64,000 nt of DNA, from assembly GCF_000143415.4 (NCBI RefSeq), contig NW_003314291.1, positions 835,650-899,649 on the forward strand, written 5' to 3'. A program made the position numbers and the translations under genes. This DNA is from Selaginella moellendorffii. Lineage: Eukaryota > Streptophyta > Lycopodiopsida > Selaginellales > Selaginellaceae. Under the pieces are notes generated by a model. It saw only the letters and a list, made by a program, of their open reading frames with translations. It was not told the DNA's origin and did no database searches. Positions 42,836 through 57,220 of the stretch are shown piece after piece; positions within the stretch are counted from its first letter, which is position 1, and each line of letters begins with the position of its first letter.

Positions 42836-44527
42836 ATGTGGTTTCACTCGCTACTCTCCCTTTTGCTGCTAGTCCCACTGCGATCCATCCGCGCGCACCA
42901 AGAATGCCCCTCCTCCTCTGCTGGCGATGCCGCGATCGCAAACTCCACGCTCTCTAGCATCGGCGATGGCGAGGACATTCGAGAATGGCTGGTTGGAATC
43001 CGGCGGCGCATCCACCAGCGCCCAGAGCTGGGCTTCCAAGAGTTTGAGACGAGCGCGCTCATCCGGGCGGAGCTAGACGCGCTGGGCGTGCCGTACGAGT
43101 GGCCGGTGGCGGGCACGGGAGTGGTGGCCACCATCGGTACGGGTGGGCCGCCCATCGTGGCCCTGCGAGCCGACATGGACGCCCTCCCTCTCCAGGTAAT
43201 AAAGCAAATCTTACTTCTCCCGACTTGGTAAAACTCACCGCGAAATTCTCTTTTTGCCAAGGAGCTGGGCAATTCCGAGTACAAGAGCCAGGTGGCCGGT
43301 AAAATGCACGCCTGTGGCCACGACGCACACGTGGCGATGCTGCTGGGTGCCGCGCGGCTCCTTTCCCGCCCCGCCGCGGTACCGCGCGGCACAGTCCGGC
43401 TGCTCTTCCAGCCCGCCGAGGAGGGCCTCTACGGCGCGCTGGCCATGGTGGAGGGTGGCGCGCTGGGTGACGCCCAGGCCATCTTTGGCATCCACGTCAC
43501 CTCCGAGAGGCCGGTGGGTACCGCCAGCAGCCGCGCGGGACCCCTCCTCGCGGGCGCCGGGTTTCTCACCGCTACCATCACCGGACGTGGAGGCCACGCC
43601 GCCTTGCCGCACAAGACGATAGATCCCATTCTCGCAGCATCGATGGTGGTGGCTAGTCTCCAGCAGCTCGTCTCCCGCGAATCCAATCCTCTCGAGAGCG
43701 AGGTAAACTCTTCACATTTCAATGGTATGACTGTACCGCGCGGTACCGCACGCTGCACAGGTCGTGTCCGTGACGTCCATCCAGACCCCCGACTCTTTCA
43801 ACGTCATTCCTTCCACGGTGACGCTCAAAGGGACTTTCCGGGGCTACAAGAAAGAAGGCCTCGAGCGACTGAAAACCAGAATCGAACAGGTTGGTTTCTC
43901 GTCCTAGCTTTGCTTGATCTTCCATCTAGATCTTCTCCGCAGCAGATCTTCTCGTCCCAAGTTTGCTTGATCTTCCATCTCGATTTGCTTGATCTTCCAT
44001 CTAGATCTTCTCGTCCCAAGTTTGCTTGATCTTCCATCTCGATCTTCTCGGCCAACTTTGCTTGATCTTCCATCTGGTTCTTCTCGTCCCAACCTTGCTT
44101 GATCTTCCCGATCTTCTCAACTTTGCTTGATCTTCCATCGATCTTCTCGGCTTCGCAGGTGATCACCAGCCAAGCTTCCGTGCATCAGTGCTCGGCCAGC
44201 GTAGATATCAGTAACTTGCAACCCGCCACCTCCAACGATCCGGAGCTCTACCACTTCTTCCAGGGAGTCGCGAAGGATCTCCTGGGAGAGGACAAAGTGA
44301 CCGAGATGGAGCCTACCATGGGAGCCGAGGACTTTGCTTTCTACTCGGATCACGTCCCAACCATGTTCTTCTTCCTGGGAAGTGGGAACGACGCCGAAGG
44401 ATTCGACAACCGGCCACACTCCCCATACTTCGACTTGGACGAGGATGTTCTACCGATTGGAGCGGCCATGCACGCGGCGCTCGCGACAAACTACATTGAA
44501 AAGACAGCCACAGTTAGTGACATCTAA
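42836..44527 (+). CDS. IAA-amino acid hydrolase ILR1-like (peptidase M20D)
   Basis: Four exons (42836-43195, 43262-43702, 43761-43889, 44159-44527) encode about 432 residues. M20D amidohydrolases release free auxin (or other acids) from amino-acid conjugates, usually in the ER. The start [20 protein letters not shown] is a signal peptide. Metal-binding and catalytic motifs are present: [65 protein letters not shown] and [15 protein letters not shown]. The usual Cys in KMHACGHD is kept. The C-terminus TATVSDI lacks a clear KDEL/HDEL signal. Substrate cannot be read from sequence. The last intron is a minisatellite (see next entry). Confidence 0.93.
43895..44150. repeat. Intronic minisatellite, ~30-bp units
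   Basis: Units of the type gtttgcttgatcttccatct followed by cgatcttctcg(tcccaa) recur about seven times within the last intron of the amidohydrolase gene. The intron is 270 bp, against about 60 bp for its siblings, and the excess is this array. Confidence 0.9.
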
Positions 44528-44698
44528 GTTAAATTCAAGCGTCGAAACCTCAGCCTTGTATGGAAAAGAAAAACTATTCACAGAAACTTATATTCAAGTC
44601 AGTAACAACCCAAAATCTCCTCCAGCAACAAAGGAAGTTACCTCGAGCACCAAAGCAGTAGCATAGCTAGATAGATCTACACGAAGGAATCGATGCTT

Positions 44699-47600
44699 TT
44701 ATAGGTAGACGTGCCGAACGTCACCCGCGCCAAATCCTACTCCGCAACCCGGGCATTTCCTATGCCTTATTTCCAGATTCCTCTGAATACACGGGTTGCA
44801 GAATAGATGGAGGCACTTCGTAATCGCCACCTGAAACACGGAAAAGAGGCCCCTGAGAAACACAAACAATCGATGAAGGTGAATGTACACGTACCTCTTT
44901 CTGTCGGTCGTGGCAAACGCTACACTTTAGTAGCGTCCTGTATTTGTTTACTTCTTCCTGCAGCTTCTCCACCAGTGCGTTCTCTTGAGCAGTGGTATGC
45001 TTGGTTTTCAGTACGGTCAGTTCATTCTCAAGTTGCTTCTTCTCAAACCTGCAGCAAGCGAATTCAATACAAAAGCCAGTAAATGTAGACAGCGTACCTT
45101 TCGTTCTCCAGTACTACCAGGACATCGTTCGTCTTTTCTCCACGTTCTCGGAGCTCTTTGTCAGAAACTTCCAAAGCGGATCTTAACGATTGGACCTCCC
45201 TCTCTGCCTCCGCCAATTTGCGCCGAGCGACCTCCACAGCTGAATTACTGTGCCGAGTCTCATCAGCTGCCTTGGTAAGCTGGTCCAGTTGTAGACGAAC
45301 CTACACAAGAAATAGAATGTTAATGTAACGAAAATGACGATAACAATTGAGAAAAACCTGCTCTTCGAAACGAGCAGCCCTTTGCTTTTGCAAGTCGGCT
45401 GCAGACGTTGCAAGCTGCATCTTCCCAGATATCGACTGTTTCTCAGCAACAAGAGAGGTCTGCAACTGTTTTGCTTTCAAGCTTTCCGCCACAAGCTGTA
45501 AGCGGAAAATTAGTCTCATTTCTAGCTCACGTGAATCTAAGAAACCTTTGTATTGTAATCATCCCTTTCGGATATCTGCTGCAAAAGCCTTTGGTTTTGA
45601 GTCTGCATGTCTTCATATGCTTGCCCGATAGTCTGTTTAAAAAGAAAATTACAGACATAAATGAAAGAAAACTAAAAATCTTACCTCGATTTCAGATATG
45701 TAAGCATCTCCTTCTTCACTTTTTGCCTTAATAGTTTCTAGCAGCTCCATCTTATCTCTGAAAAACAGTGTAAGAATGTCTAAAAGTTAAAAGTGCCACA
45801 ATGAACCTGTCAGAAACATCCAAGCGTTCGCGAAGTTCAGCAATTTCTGCTTCAGCTGCCGCAAGTCTTTGCTGGCAGGCGGCCTCCGCCTCATTCGCTG
45901 TCTTTACGCGAAGTTCAAGGCTGTGTTCATCCAAGGCCTCCTGTAAACGTTGTATTTGGGCTCGAGCTCTACATTCTGATTGCTGTATTTCTAGAATATC
46001 CCTGCAGAGAAAGCACAAGATTAACAAGCTTTTGAAGAAAGAGAGTTGAAGGGCAACAGCACACCTGCTTTCTATTGACTCCTTTTCATACATATCTAGT
46101 ATAAGCTTCAACTCCTGCTCGCTTTCTTTGAGAACGCGAATCTGTAATCGACCAATACCGTAAGAATCTGACGAAAGATAGCAGTACTGACCTCTTCTTT
46201 GAACACGTCTGCCTCAATAGCCTGATCTGCTAGCTTCTTCGAAAGATTTTTAAACTCGAATTTCTGTCAAAACGTTTATATATAAAGGATTCTTGTAATC
46301 ATAGAGAATAGTACCTTTCTTTCAAGAACCGCTGCCATAGAATGGGAGTCTGCTCGAAGACTGCACACTTCATGGGCAGCATCTTTGTATTTGTTAAGCT
46401 GCAGTTGCATCATCCCCATCTCCTTGTGAAGTGTACTTATCATTAGCTTGAGCTCCGCAACAGTGTCCTTTCTTCCTGAGGTTATAAAAAAGAATAAGCA
46501 ATCATAGAAAGGTCCCAAAACTCATACCAGAAAGCTGATTTAATTCTTCGACTCTTAGCTGTAAATCATCTCTATCGGCCATACATTGTTGTAACTTCGC
46601 CTCCAAAGCTGTGATCCTCGATTCCGCAACAGCTACGTCCCTCCGGGCAGCTTCTCCAGCTTCAGCTTTCAGGCTCACTTCTTTCTCGTGTCGTAATGCA
46701 CTATCACGCTCAGCCTACAGCAGAGTTCTGGCACTTCAACACACTGGAAAATGGATGCCAGTCGGAATGACTTCTTATGTAGCTAGAAAAACGAGTTCTC
46801 ACCTGAAACCGTTCCGCATTTGCTTGGCATCGGTCGAGTTCCGCCTTGAAGAACTTCAACTGATCTTGGAGTAGGAGGTAGGGCCTCGACGATATAACCC
46901 GTTGCTCGTCAATATGAGAATCCTGTGGGTGTGAATTCAGTGCCACTGAATATAGCATAGCAAAGTAATGCGAAAACCTGTAATCGGCGTAGTTGCTCTG
47001 CCAGGTTGAGATTCTTTTGATGTGCCTCTTGAAGATCAACGAGCCGGCACTCCGATAAAGCCTGAAATCAAAGCAGTAAGAAACTGAGAACCAACACGTT
47101 GTACATACCTTAGTTCTTTCTAAAAGCTCTTCAAGATCTCTAATATCTTTCGACGTCTTATACACTCCACCCTTTTCCCCTGGTTCTTTTGTCACAGCAC
47201 CAGGTGTTGGCGGCCCTGGTGGCAAATCTTTCTGATTCCTTAAAGCAGCAGCGAGCTTTCGCCTACTCGTGTCCAGTTCTGCTAGTGTATCTTCCAGCTC
47301 ACCTGAAAGATGCCGACCCTCAGCGTAGCACTAAAACATATAAAAACTAGCTTACCAGTTAATCTTCCTATTTCAGCTCGATCCTTCAAGCGGGAATCCT
47401 CCATAGCCGTCATTGCAGAGCTAATTTCTTTATGCTTGAGATGGAGTGCTTCCATCGCTGTTCTCAAACTTTGAGTTTCAACCAGCAAATCATCATGAGC
47501 CTTTTGAAGGGCCTTTCCAGCAACTGAACAATGAAAGCATAAAAAACTGGACAAACACCACTTGAGATACATACCATCAGAAGATAGTTGATTCTTTAAC

Positions 47601-48348
47601 ATGGAGGTGAGCTCGTCATGCTTAGCGCGTTGGGATTGAATAACCTGCACTATGTAGCTCATCGTTTTCACAGTGGAGGCCCTTCTACTGTTTAAAGCCG
47701 CATCGAGGGTGTCACCTTCCGTAGATGCTGAGGAGCGAACTAAGCGCTGTAAAAAAGTTTCCTCCGGAATTACGGACGATGTATCCGGCTTATCTGCAAC
47801 TGAACGGCATTTGTCAGCCTATCCATGTAAGTGGAATATTTCTTACCACTTGACACTGGCGGCGCTACCTCCAGCACCGGTAGCTCGGTAGTACCATCAG
47901 GATGAGCATTTACGGCTAGTAGCTCCAAGTCATCCACTAGCTATAGAAAAGAACGAGTCAGACATAGAAACCAAACAAACAACAATGAAAGATAAAAAGG
48001 ACCGCTTACCTCCTTCCAGCACCTATTCACCGAAATAAGCGTCTCATCAAAAGAAGTTTGTTTTGATTTAAGCTGGTTGAACTTATCCTCCAGAGCGTGT
48101 ATCTCACTTCTTTGAGCGTCAAGCTTCTGAGCGAGTTGCTGGTTTTGGTACTGAAGCATTCCCGGGTCCGCCTATACATGCACAAAGAAGCATTAGAAAA
48201 GTAGAAAGACCAACAATAAGAAGAAGACCAAACCTTTCTCTCCTCTAAAACTGGAGCCATGGGCTGCTGCTTCTTTGGCGGTGGCGAGAGAGACGTGTGA
48301 TTGTTGGAATGCCTTCGCTTGCGCTCCGACTCCTCAGTGCTACCCATT
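44699..48348 (-). CDS. HUB: HUB1/HUB2-like (BRE1) histone H2B E3 ubiquitin ligase
   Basis: Roughly twenty small exons encode a long coiled-coil protein ending in a C3HC4 RING: LLKCSVCHDRQKEVAITKCL, HLFCNPCIQRNLEIRHRKCP and GCGVGFGAGDVRHVYL. This RING is the BRE1/RNF20/HUB signature; the enzyme monoubiquitinates histone H2B and supports transcription elongation. The N-terminus MGSTEESERKRRH matches plant HUB starts, so I chose the ATG at 48348. Other pieces in order are QYQNQQLAQKLDAQRSEIHA, SFDETLISVNRCWKE, LRTAMEALHLKHKEIS, KSEDIRDLEELLERTK-like and RLQEALDEHSLELRVKTANE, all heptad-rich. Single exon borders in the middle were not all placed. An upstream in-frame ATG region near 48515 could extend it. 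Confidence 0.9.
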
Positions 48349-49286
48349 CGGCTCCCACTACCCCTACTGGTACCTGCGTTGCTCGGACTGGCGGCGCTAC
48401 TCCTCCAAGCAGCCTCATCAATCGCCAGTGGCGACTTGGCCACCGACGACCGAAGCGCTTCCACAGACGGCTCCAGGGCGGCGAAAGCGAGACAAGATTT
48501 CGACAGTCTCCTCAAGCGCCATACCCTACCTCAAGCCCTAGCTATGGCGCCGCAGCGCCATGCCGCCGGCGACTACTCCGGGCAAAGCGCCATTCCCGTG
48601 CCGGAGCGCTGCCCTAGGGTCGGAATGGCTATGGCGCCGCCGCCGCCCAACCAGTACAGATGGAAAATGAATGAAGGAAAGAATTCCAATCCCCTCTAAG
48701 TCTCTGCTTGCATGAATTGCCCGCCCGTCATGCGCCGTTGATCTGCGGGCATCCAACACTCACAAACGCGCCACGACAAATGTGAAGGACTTTGAAGGGC
48801 GTTACCGGCAATGCTTCTATTTCCATTCCAGAATGAACTATGCCCTCCATCGCCGGAGAGATTTTTCTGGCAGCCACGTGGCACAACCCTCGCGGTCCAA
48901 ATTAGGTTACGCGTTTCCCAGATTGCAGCCGCTAGCTCCAACGGTCCCGATTCGCGGGAGCCATCGTTTATATAGACCATCGGGGATTAGGGTTCTTCGT
49001 GGTCTGTGATGATCTCTCTTGTGGCGAGTTGCGAGTAGAGACGATGCCTTGCTTCGCGCAAGGGAACCCATTCATCTCCTCGCATCTCTGTGAATCGCCC
49101 ATCCTCTATTTCTGAGACCCTAAAATCTCCTTTGTGGAATTCGATTTTTTTTCTCACGGACAGATGATGAATCCATGTAAGGTCTCGTTCGTCTGAGTGA
49201 AAAGCTCTCGCGCTTTTCCTGACGACAACGATTTATATCACCACCCATAGACTGATGTCCGCGTTTTTTCGATCTAGATTTCGCTC
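48349..49286. other. HUB promoter and TatA 3' region
   Basis: No additional gene is seen. Frames through 48300-48700 on the plus strand are shadows of the HUB first exon. Telo-box-like aaaccctag/cctaaaatct motifs occur, as in other promoters here. Confidence 0.45.
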
Positions 49287-49879
49287 TCACACCTCGACAT
49301 TCTCCTTGGCCGTTGTCTTCTTCACTGCTTCGGTTTCTTCCGAGGATCCGGGAACTTTTTCTTCTTCCTCGGCGGATTTCTTCGCTGTGAGCTCGGTCTG
49401 GAATTCGTCCGCTGCCTGCCCATGACAACAAAACCAAATGAGGCCGCGAGATTCACGAAAAGATCTCTTTTTTACTTGTTGGAAGCTCTTGACAGTCTTG
49501 CCGAGGCTCTTCCCAATCTCTGGGAGCTTCTTGGGCCCAAAAACCAGCGCCGCCACTCCGGCGATCACGACGAGCTCGGGCACGCCAAGCCCAAACAGCG
49601 CCATCACTCTGGCAGTCCGTCTCGTTGCTAGCATCGAATTGCCGCTCCGCGCTCTCAGCCGCAGCACGCCATCGCCAAAAACCTCACGAGACGTCAACGA
49701 AGCTCCTGCGCCATGACAATCCAATTCGAATCCTTCGTTTCATCCAATCGTCTCGGATCGAATTTACCTGGAACAAATGCGCTCGCTGCCGCATTGCATC
49801 GCGCCGCTGACGGCAATGGCGTGCTCCTCGCGATCGCAGCGGCAGGCCGGGCTTGGATTGGCAACACCGCCATCGCCAT
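49287..49879 (-). CDS. TATA: Chloroplast TatA/Tha4 (thylakoid Tat translocase subunit)
   Basis: Three exons encode about 145 residues. TatA/Tha4 forms the pore of the delta-pH/Tat pathway that moves folded proteins into the thylakoid lumen. Exon 1 gives an Ala/Arg-rich transit peptide (MAMAVLPIQARPAAAIARST). Exon 2 adds RRTARVMALFGLGVPELVVI, where processing is likely just before LFGLGVPE. It also holds the transmembrane helix and hinge AALVFGPKKLPEIGKSLGKT followed by the amphipathic VKSFQQ; exon 3 gives AADEFQTELTAKK and an acidic tail. The FGPKKLPE hinge and the single helix with its glutamate (PELVV) fit Tha4 rather than the longer Hcf106. Confidence 0.92.
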
Positions 49880-49957
49880 CGCTAAAACCCTAGAATATTA
49901 TCCCCGCGCCATTAGACCGCCATGAGGAGGAGAGAAAACGCTACACATGGAACACGA

Positions 49958-50040
49958 GCTAGCTTGCCCGAGAGGTCCAAGGGGGGTGACTTAAGATCAC
50001 CTGCACGTAGTGCGCGTGGGTTCGAACCCCACAGCTAGCA
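49958..50040 (+). tRNA. tRNA-Leu (UAA anticodon)
   Basis: An 83-nt cloverleaf: acceptor gctagct pairs with agctagc, discriminator a at 50040. The anticodon stem ggtga/tcacc encloses the loop cttaaga, giving anticodon TAA. A long variable arm (tgcac/gtgc) identifies class II tRNA. The T arm is gtgggttcgaaccccac. No intron and no encoded CCA. Confidence 0.92.
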
Positions 50041-50186
50041 AGATTTTGGAAATTTGTCTCCCGCGAATCGATCACAAAACCTCCTTACTCACAGGTTCCT
50101 CTCCCGCGAATCGATCGCAAGACCTCCTTCACTATTCCAACGAATAGATTTGAGGAGCATTTTCAATGTGACTAGGGTTGGCGGGA

Positions 50187-53654
<3,468 letters not shown>

Positions 53655-53743
53655 TGTATAATGTATAGGGGCCATTGTTTACTTACTATCACAGTGGAGA
53701 AAAATTGGTTTGTATGGTTTGGTTTTGATTGATTAGCATGGTT

Positions 53744-53827
53744 CCGACCTTAGCTCAGTTGGTAGAGCGGAGGACTGTAGTGCTCACAGACATCCTTAGG
53801 TCGCTGGTTCGATTCCGGCAGGTCGGA
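53744..53827 (+). tRNA. tRNA-Tyr (GUA) with an 11-nt intron
   Basis: The acceptor ccgacct pairs with aggtcgg, discriminator a at 53827. The D arm is gctcagttggtagagc. The anticodon segment gaggactgtag is interrupted by an intron tgctcacagac (53781-53791) directly 3' of the base after the anticodon, then atccttag resumes. The T arm is ctggttcgattccgg. Nuclear plant tRNA-Tyr genes always carry an intron at this place. Confidence 0.95.
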
Positions 53828-54344
53828 CACTTCTTTTTTTTCGCTCCTCTGTAAAGCTTTGATCCACGCCTTGTGTTTTTTTTCTTGGTGTGGCTATATT
53901 TCATTTTGGGAGGGAGAGAGCGCGAGCGTTTCGTGGCGGCCAAATGCAAGAACGATCTTCCTCTTCCTCGTCTTCGTCTTCGCGCTGGTGTTGTGGAGCC
54001 GCTTCCGCCGCTAGAGAGGAAGATCACGAATCAGGTGAGGCATTCTTTCTTCCGGATCGCGCTGTTCTTGTTCTTGATCTCGGCTTTCTTGCTCGAATTC
54101 TTGCCAGACATGGCGGCGGCGCAGTCGCAGAAGTGGAGCTACTTCTCTAACAAACCGCAGTGAGTGGTAGTGTGGATTTGTGAGCGCTCCCAGCTAGCGG
54201 CATTTCCTTTCCCTTGGATTTCTTCCTCTCCTCTTTCTTTCTCCTCTCGAAATATCCCAGCGCGGGGCTTGCTAGAGCGGAAATCTCTCCTCTTTCTCCC
54301 TGTGTGTGCTTCGTTTTGCAAGAAATTCTCGCGGACTGACTAAA

Positions 54345-55453
54345 ATGGGTGGATCTGCATTGGAATCGCTGGGCAAAAGCCTCAAAGAGACGCTCCACAA
54401 GGCCTCCTCGGACAGCGACAAGCGGCGGCTCACGGCGGACATGCAGAAGCTAGTGTGGGCGCAGCAGCGCCAGGAGCCAGCGGCGCCGCCACCGCCACCG
54501 CCAGGAACCACCGACGCCGCCAGCGATCCCGACCAAAACGACGAGATGGTTAAGGCGGTGGACACCATCCAGGCCAAGGAGGAGGAGATCGAGAAGCGCA
54601 AGGCCGAGGTCCACCAGAGGGTCCAGGCAAAGCTTAGCAAAGTGGAGCTGGAAGCTCGCAGCTTGGACAACCTCCGCCGGGTAAGAAAGCTGGAAATCCT
54701 CTCTTCCTTCTCTTCGTCACTCTTCTACTCTTCTCGGAGTTGGAAAAGTTCTAAAGTTCTTCATACTCTTCTACTCTAGAAAGCTGGAAATCCTCTCTTT
54801 CTCCTCTTCGTTTGTTCTAAAGTCCTCAAGTTTTCATACTCTTCTACTCTTCTTGGAGCTGGAAAAGTTCTAAAGTTTTTCATACTCTTCTAGAAAGCTG
54901 GAAATCCTCTCTTCCTTCTCTTCGTTCGTTCTAAAGTCCTCAAGTTTTCATACTCTTCTACGCTTCTAGGAGTTGGAAAAGTTCTACAGTTCTCTAACTC
55001 TTGGGACTTTTTTCTTCCAGGAGTTGGAAAATCTCGAGGATCCGACGAGGAAGGAAGTCGGGGAGATCCGCAAGAAGATTGAGGCGGTGGACCGGGAGCT
55101 CAAGCCGCTCAAGCAGCAGTTTGACAAGAAGGTACTCGTTTCCTCCCTTCCTTTTCTTGCTCCTTGTGTGCGCTTGGTTTGCCGAGGATCCATGCTACAA
55201 TGTGTGCAGGAAAAGGAGTTTAAAGATGCCTCCAAGGCCCTCGACGACAAGGTGAAGCTCAAGGCCTCGCTCGTGAGCAAATTGATGGAGGTAAAGTTCT
55301 TGGTTGTCTCTTCTCACAACTTTTACAAGCCCGAGCTCGTTCTTCCAGGTTGTGACCGAGAGCGAGGCCGTGAGGATGAAGAAGCTCAACGAGCTCTCCA
55401 AGAGCTTCGATGATATGGACACCGCCGCGCTCGTTGCCAGTGGTGGAGCTTGA
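54345..55453 (+). CDS. RAB6-interacting golgin / DUF662-family coiled-coil protein
   Basis: Five exons encode about 205 residues, nearly all charged alpha-helix. The order is GGSALESLGKSLKETLHKAS, KRRLTADMQKLVWAQQR with a Pro-rich gap, then IQAKEEEIEKRKAEVHQRVQ, KLSKVELEARSLDNLRRELE, EVGEIRKKIEAVDRELKPLK, KEFKDASKALDDKVKLKASL and VTESEAVRMKKLNELSKSFD. This matches the plant DUF662 family annotated as RAB6-interacting golgin-like; the cellular role is poorly defined. Start is ATG 54345; earlier open frames at 53870-54160 look like 5' leader, possibly with an intron starting gtgagg near 54035. The first coding intron is expanded by tandem repeats. Confidence 0.85.
54682..55010. repeat. Intronic tandem repeat, three ~115-bp units
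   Basis: Three units begin with aaagctggaaatcctctctt at about 54687, 54780 and 54893, and each contains ctcttctac...ggagttggaaaagttct. The unit includes pieces resembling the intron's own 5' border and the acceptor-proximal exon sequence ggagttggaaaa, so the array probably arose by duplicating one splice-border region. Confidence 0.85.
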
Positions 55454-56049
55454 GATCCACTCTCGAGCTCGCAAATCCACGAACTCACAACAAACACTTC
55501 ACAGGTGAAGATACTACACACACACACACACACACACTTACTCGTCGCAAATTCCTTCCTTTTTTTCTCGCTTTCACTTCTCCTTGCTTTGGCGGATTAC
55601 ATACATAGCTCGTGATCAAGATCAAGAAAAAAAAAAGAAAAAAAAAAGAAAAAAGCCGCAGCGATTTTGTTGGTGTTTTCCTTTTTGTGATACGGAGCCT
55701 GGCTGCACTCCTCCTTTCGCGTCTGTGACACACAAACTTTATCATACAGTAAGAAAGAAATGCCCAGACGTTTCCAAAGTGTGGATTTTTTTGTTTCTTC
55801 CTTGTCACTGGAATGGAATCTAGCTTTGCTTGGATGGAGATAGATCCTTGCTATGTTCTTCAGTCTAGTTTTGGATCTTATCTTCCAACTTTCCTGGAGA
55901 GCTGGAGATCCTTGCTATGTTCTTCAGTCTAGTTTTGGAAGATAGATCGTTGCTATGTTCTTCAGCCTAGTTTGATCTTATCTTCCAACTTTTATGGATT
56001 AAGTTTGCTCGATTCTTCCTGGAGAGTTTAACAAAGAGCTAGAGAGAAT
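55454..56049. repeat. Intergenic tandem duplication near 55840-56000, plus (AC)n tract
   Basis: The phrase ttgctatgttcttcagtcta recurs at about 55848, 55911 and (with one change) 55951, each followed by gttttggatcttatcttcca-like sequence. An (ac)n microsatellite lies at 55516-55537. The area lies between the 3' ends of two convergent genes. Confidence 0.8.
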
Positions 56050-56909
56050 TCATTTGACCTTCCTGAGTAGCACGTAGAGGCGCTGATCCATTTGCAGCTC
56101 GTTAAGATGCTGTGGATCTCCCTTGAGTTTCATCAGCAATCCCCCAAACGACACATAAATGTCTCTGATCGAGCGAAGATTCGAGAGAGGTTTAAACAAA
56201 AGAAGGAAAAGTACGCTGGAAATACGTACACTTTGAGAGCGCCCGTGCTGTGGTCGTCGCTATACTTGTAGAGCTTACCGTACATGACGTAGTCGTAGCG
56301 ATCCGCGAGCGACCTCTTGCCACTCTAAAGCAAAGCGAAGAAAGAGATATAAAAAAGGTGAAAAGCTGGGAATGGATGGAATGGAATTGAAAGCTACGCT
56401 AACTGGATCAATCAATCGAGTGCTGGGCTTTGGCGGATTTGGCTCTTTTCTTGCGTGATCTTGGGTTGTTTGAATCAAAGTTGTGGACCACCGAGGGAAA
56501 AAAAAGGGAATTTTTTTTGCATACCTGATCAAGCACGCCTTCGTCGGGCGTGCCATCCAGGCTGAGCGTCGGCGCCAAAGCCATGGTGAATTTTTCGTCC
56601 CTGTGGAGAGGGTACACATCGCAGTTGACATCCAGGAGCAAATGCATGTCGAATTGCTCGCTGTGTGCCTCGATCCTCGACACTGCGCACCACCGAAAAA
56701 GAGCACCCAAAGGATTAGTTTTTGTTCTTGTGGATCGTTCTCCAAAAAACGCTTTTTTGTAACGGAGAACACTCGCAACTAGGAGAGAAGTTTGAGAGAT
56801 TCGACGAGGGAATGATTAGAGGAAGAAGGGACTTTCCTTTGTCGAATTTCTTGCCGTCCGGGTCGATGTCGGTGACCCGGAAGATGTCCTCGAGGAGCAA
56901 GGTCGCCAT
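56050..56909 (-). CDS. NRPB8: RNA polymerase I/II/III common subunit RPB8
   Basis: Four exons encode about 145 residues of RPB8, an OB-fold subunit shared by the three nuclear RNA polymerases. Exon 1: [20 protein letters not shown] ending KFDK. Exon 2: [40 protein letters not shown], then [13 protein letters not shown]. Exon 3: [20 protein letters not shown] then [12 protein letters not shown]. Exon 4: [20 protein letters not shown] and [15 protein letters not shown]. All family landmarks ([43 protein letters not shown]) are present. The start is the only ATG in that exon. It heads a run of four minus-strand genes. Confidence 0.96.
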
Positions 56910-57220
56910 AGCTCTCTCTCCAGAAAGCTTTGAGAAAAACTTTGAGAAAACCACCACCCTTTGAGAAAAAAAACTTTGCTTTGTTTGCAAACTCGGAATG
57001 TAGGCTCTCGCTATATCTAGAAAAGAGTGTTTGGAAGATTTTAGAAAAGTTAACGCTGATATCTCGCTCGATCACACACAAAATTCTAGTAAAAAAGAGA
57101 TTTTTACAGAAGTTTTCTCGGTTTTCTTTTTTCTCTCAATCACAAAACTAACTTAAAGTATCTTCCTTTCTGCATCTGTACATAAGAATCGCGTGCTAAA
57201 CTATAACTATCAAAGGACGA

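Noticed and set aside
43292-44029. 245-codon frame reading through two introns of the amidohydrolase
   Set aside because: The correct protein requires splicing at 43702/43761 and 43889/44159; the read-through part has no family match.
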